Assembly (NCBI GenBank): GCA_002633005.1
Contig: NMRA01000340.1
Coordinates: forward strand, 188,978-252,977
DNA length: 64,000 nucleotides
Reading direction: 5' to 3'
DNA from: Phoronis australis
Taxonomy: Eukaryota > Phoronida > Phoronidae
Numbering within the stretch: position 1 is the first letter of the stretch; each line of letters starts with the position of its first letter. Below are positions 63,795-64,000 of this stretch, piece after piece. The notes under the pieces were generated by a model, which was not told the origin of the DNA, searched no databases, and worked only from the letters and a program-made list of their open reading frames with translations. Made by a program: the position numbers and the translations under genes.

Positions 63795-64000
63795 CCAGAC
63801 AACGGCATGCTGTTGTGAAATGGTTCTCGGGTCGTTGCTAAGTGACAATAACTAAACATTTCTGGCCTTGGAAAGAACTGACTGTTTGTTATTGCTTGTG
63901 ACCAGGCTCTACCAGTTGACTTATCACTGCTTGTCATTTTATACATCGAGCAGGTCTGAAAGATTAATGAACTTTCAGTTCTTAGAAAGGCCAAAAAAAC
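63795..64000. mobile_element. foldback MITE family 4, copy cut by the window edge
   Basis: CTTGGAAAGAACTGACTGTT and TTATTGCTTGTGACCAGGCT match the reverse complement of 49085-49150. The inverted partner (GAACTTTCAGTTCTTAGAAA) is at the very end of the window. Confidence 0.65.

Larger units (their letters stand above)
56939..64000. other. repeat-rich region downstream of NTPCR; no identified gene
   Basis: It starts with NTPCR 3' UTR. It carries two palindromic MITEs (57408, 57671), a tandem repeat (60702), the foldback element (60828-61958) and a family 4 foldback MITE (63795). Two weak minus-strand exon candidates are listed separately. The plus-strand open frame at 63141-63410 follows a plausible acceptor but shows no known motif. 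Confidence 0.5.

Overview
The window is animal nuclear DNA: AT-rich, intron-rich and full of small non-autonomous transposons. It contains two complete spliced genes and one nearly complete spliced gene, all identified from exon-by-exon protein similarity and matching splice-site phases. The proteins look bilaterian but are no closer to insect than to vertebrate versions. With the small gene-dense cluster near 47-57 kb, the many MITE families and the signs of high heterozygosity, a marine invertebrate (perhaps an echinoderm, hemichordate or cephalochordate) is likely. I cannot name the species.

Region 1 (about 1-47.6 kb, + strand) is one SNAP-23/SNAP-25-type SNARE gene with at least nine coding exons. 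It has two alternative first coding exons (11035-11118 and 23724-23855). A pair of 49-nt cassette exons (35270-35318 and 36016-36064) has the same length and phase, so splicing must choose exactly one of them. Shared exons follow at 34354, 40531, 41457, 42406 and 43698. The predicted proteins are 207 aa or 223 aa. The cassette pair encodes the middle of the first SNARE helix, including the central ionic-layer glutamine. One version resembles vertebrate SNAP-25 and the other resembles SNAP-23. Complementary 47-nt arms flank the second cassette and could loop it out. Vertebrate SNAP25 duplicates a different exon (exon 5).

Region 2 (47.6-57 kb) holds LRRC57 on the minus strand, tail-to-tail with the SNARE gene, and NTPCR on the plus strand, head-to-head with LRRC57 across a 218-bp bidirectional promoter. 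SNAP23 and LRRC57 are also tail-to-tail neighbours in the human genome, so this looks like an ancient gene pair. LRRC57 has a duplicated N-terminal motif and two in-frame competing splice donors. NTPCR has five exons that give 190 aa, the human length.

Region 3 (57-64 kb) has no recognisable gene. It carries MITEs, a large foldback element with sub-repeated arms at about 60.83-61.96 kb, and one or two weak minus-strand exon candidates.

The introns hold at least five inverted-repeat transposon families, two tRNA-derived SINEs, two LINE remnants and many minisatellites. Two of the minisatellites seem to have grown from the 3' ends of SNARE-gene exons. At two single-N gaps (14880 and 39657) nearly identical 0.6-0.8 kb segments lie on both sides, most simply explained as unmerged alleles in the assembly.
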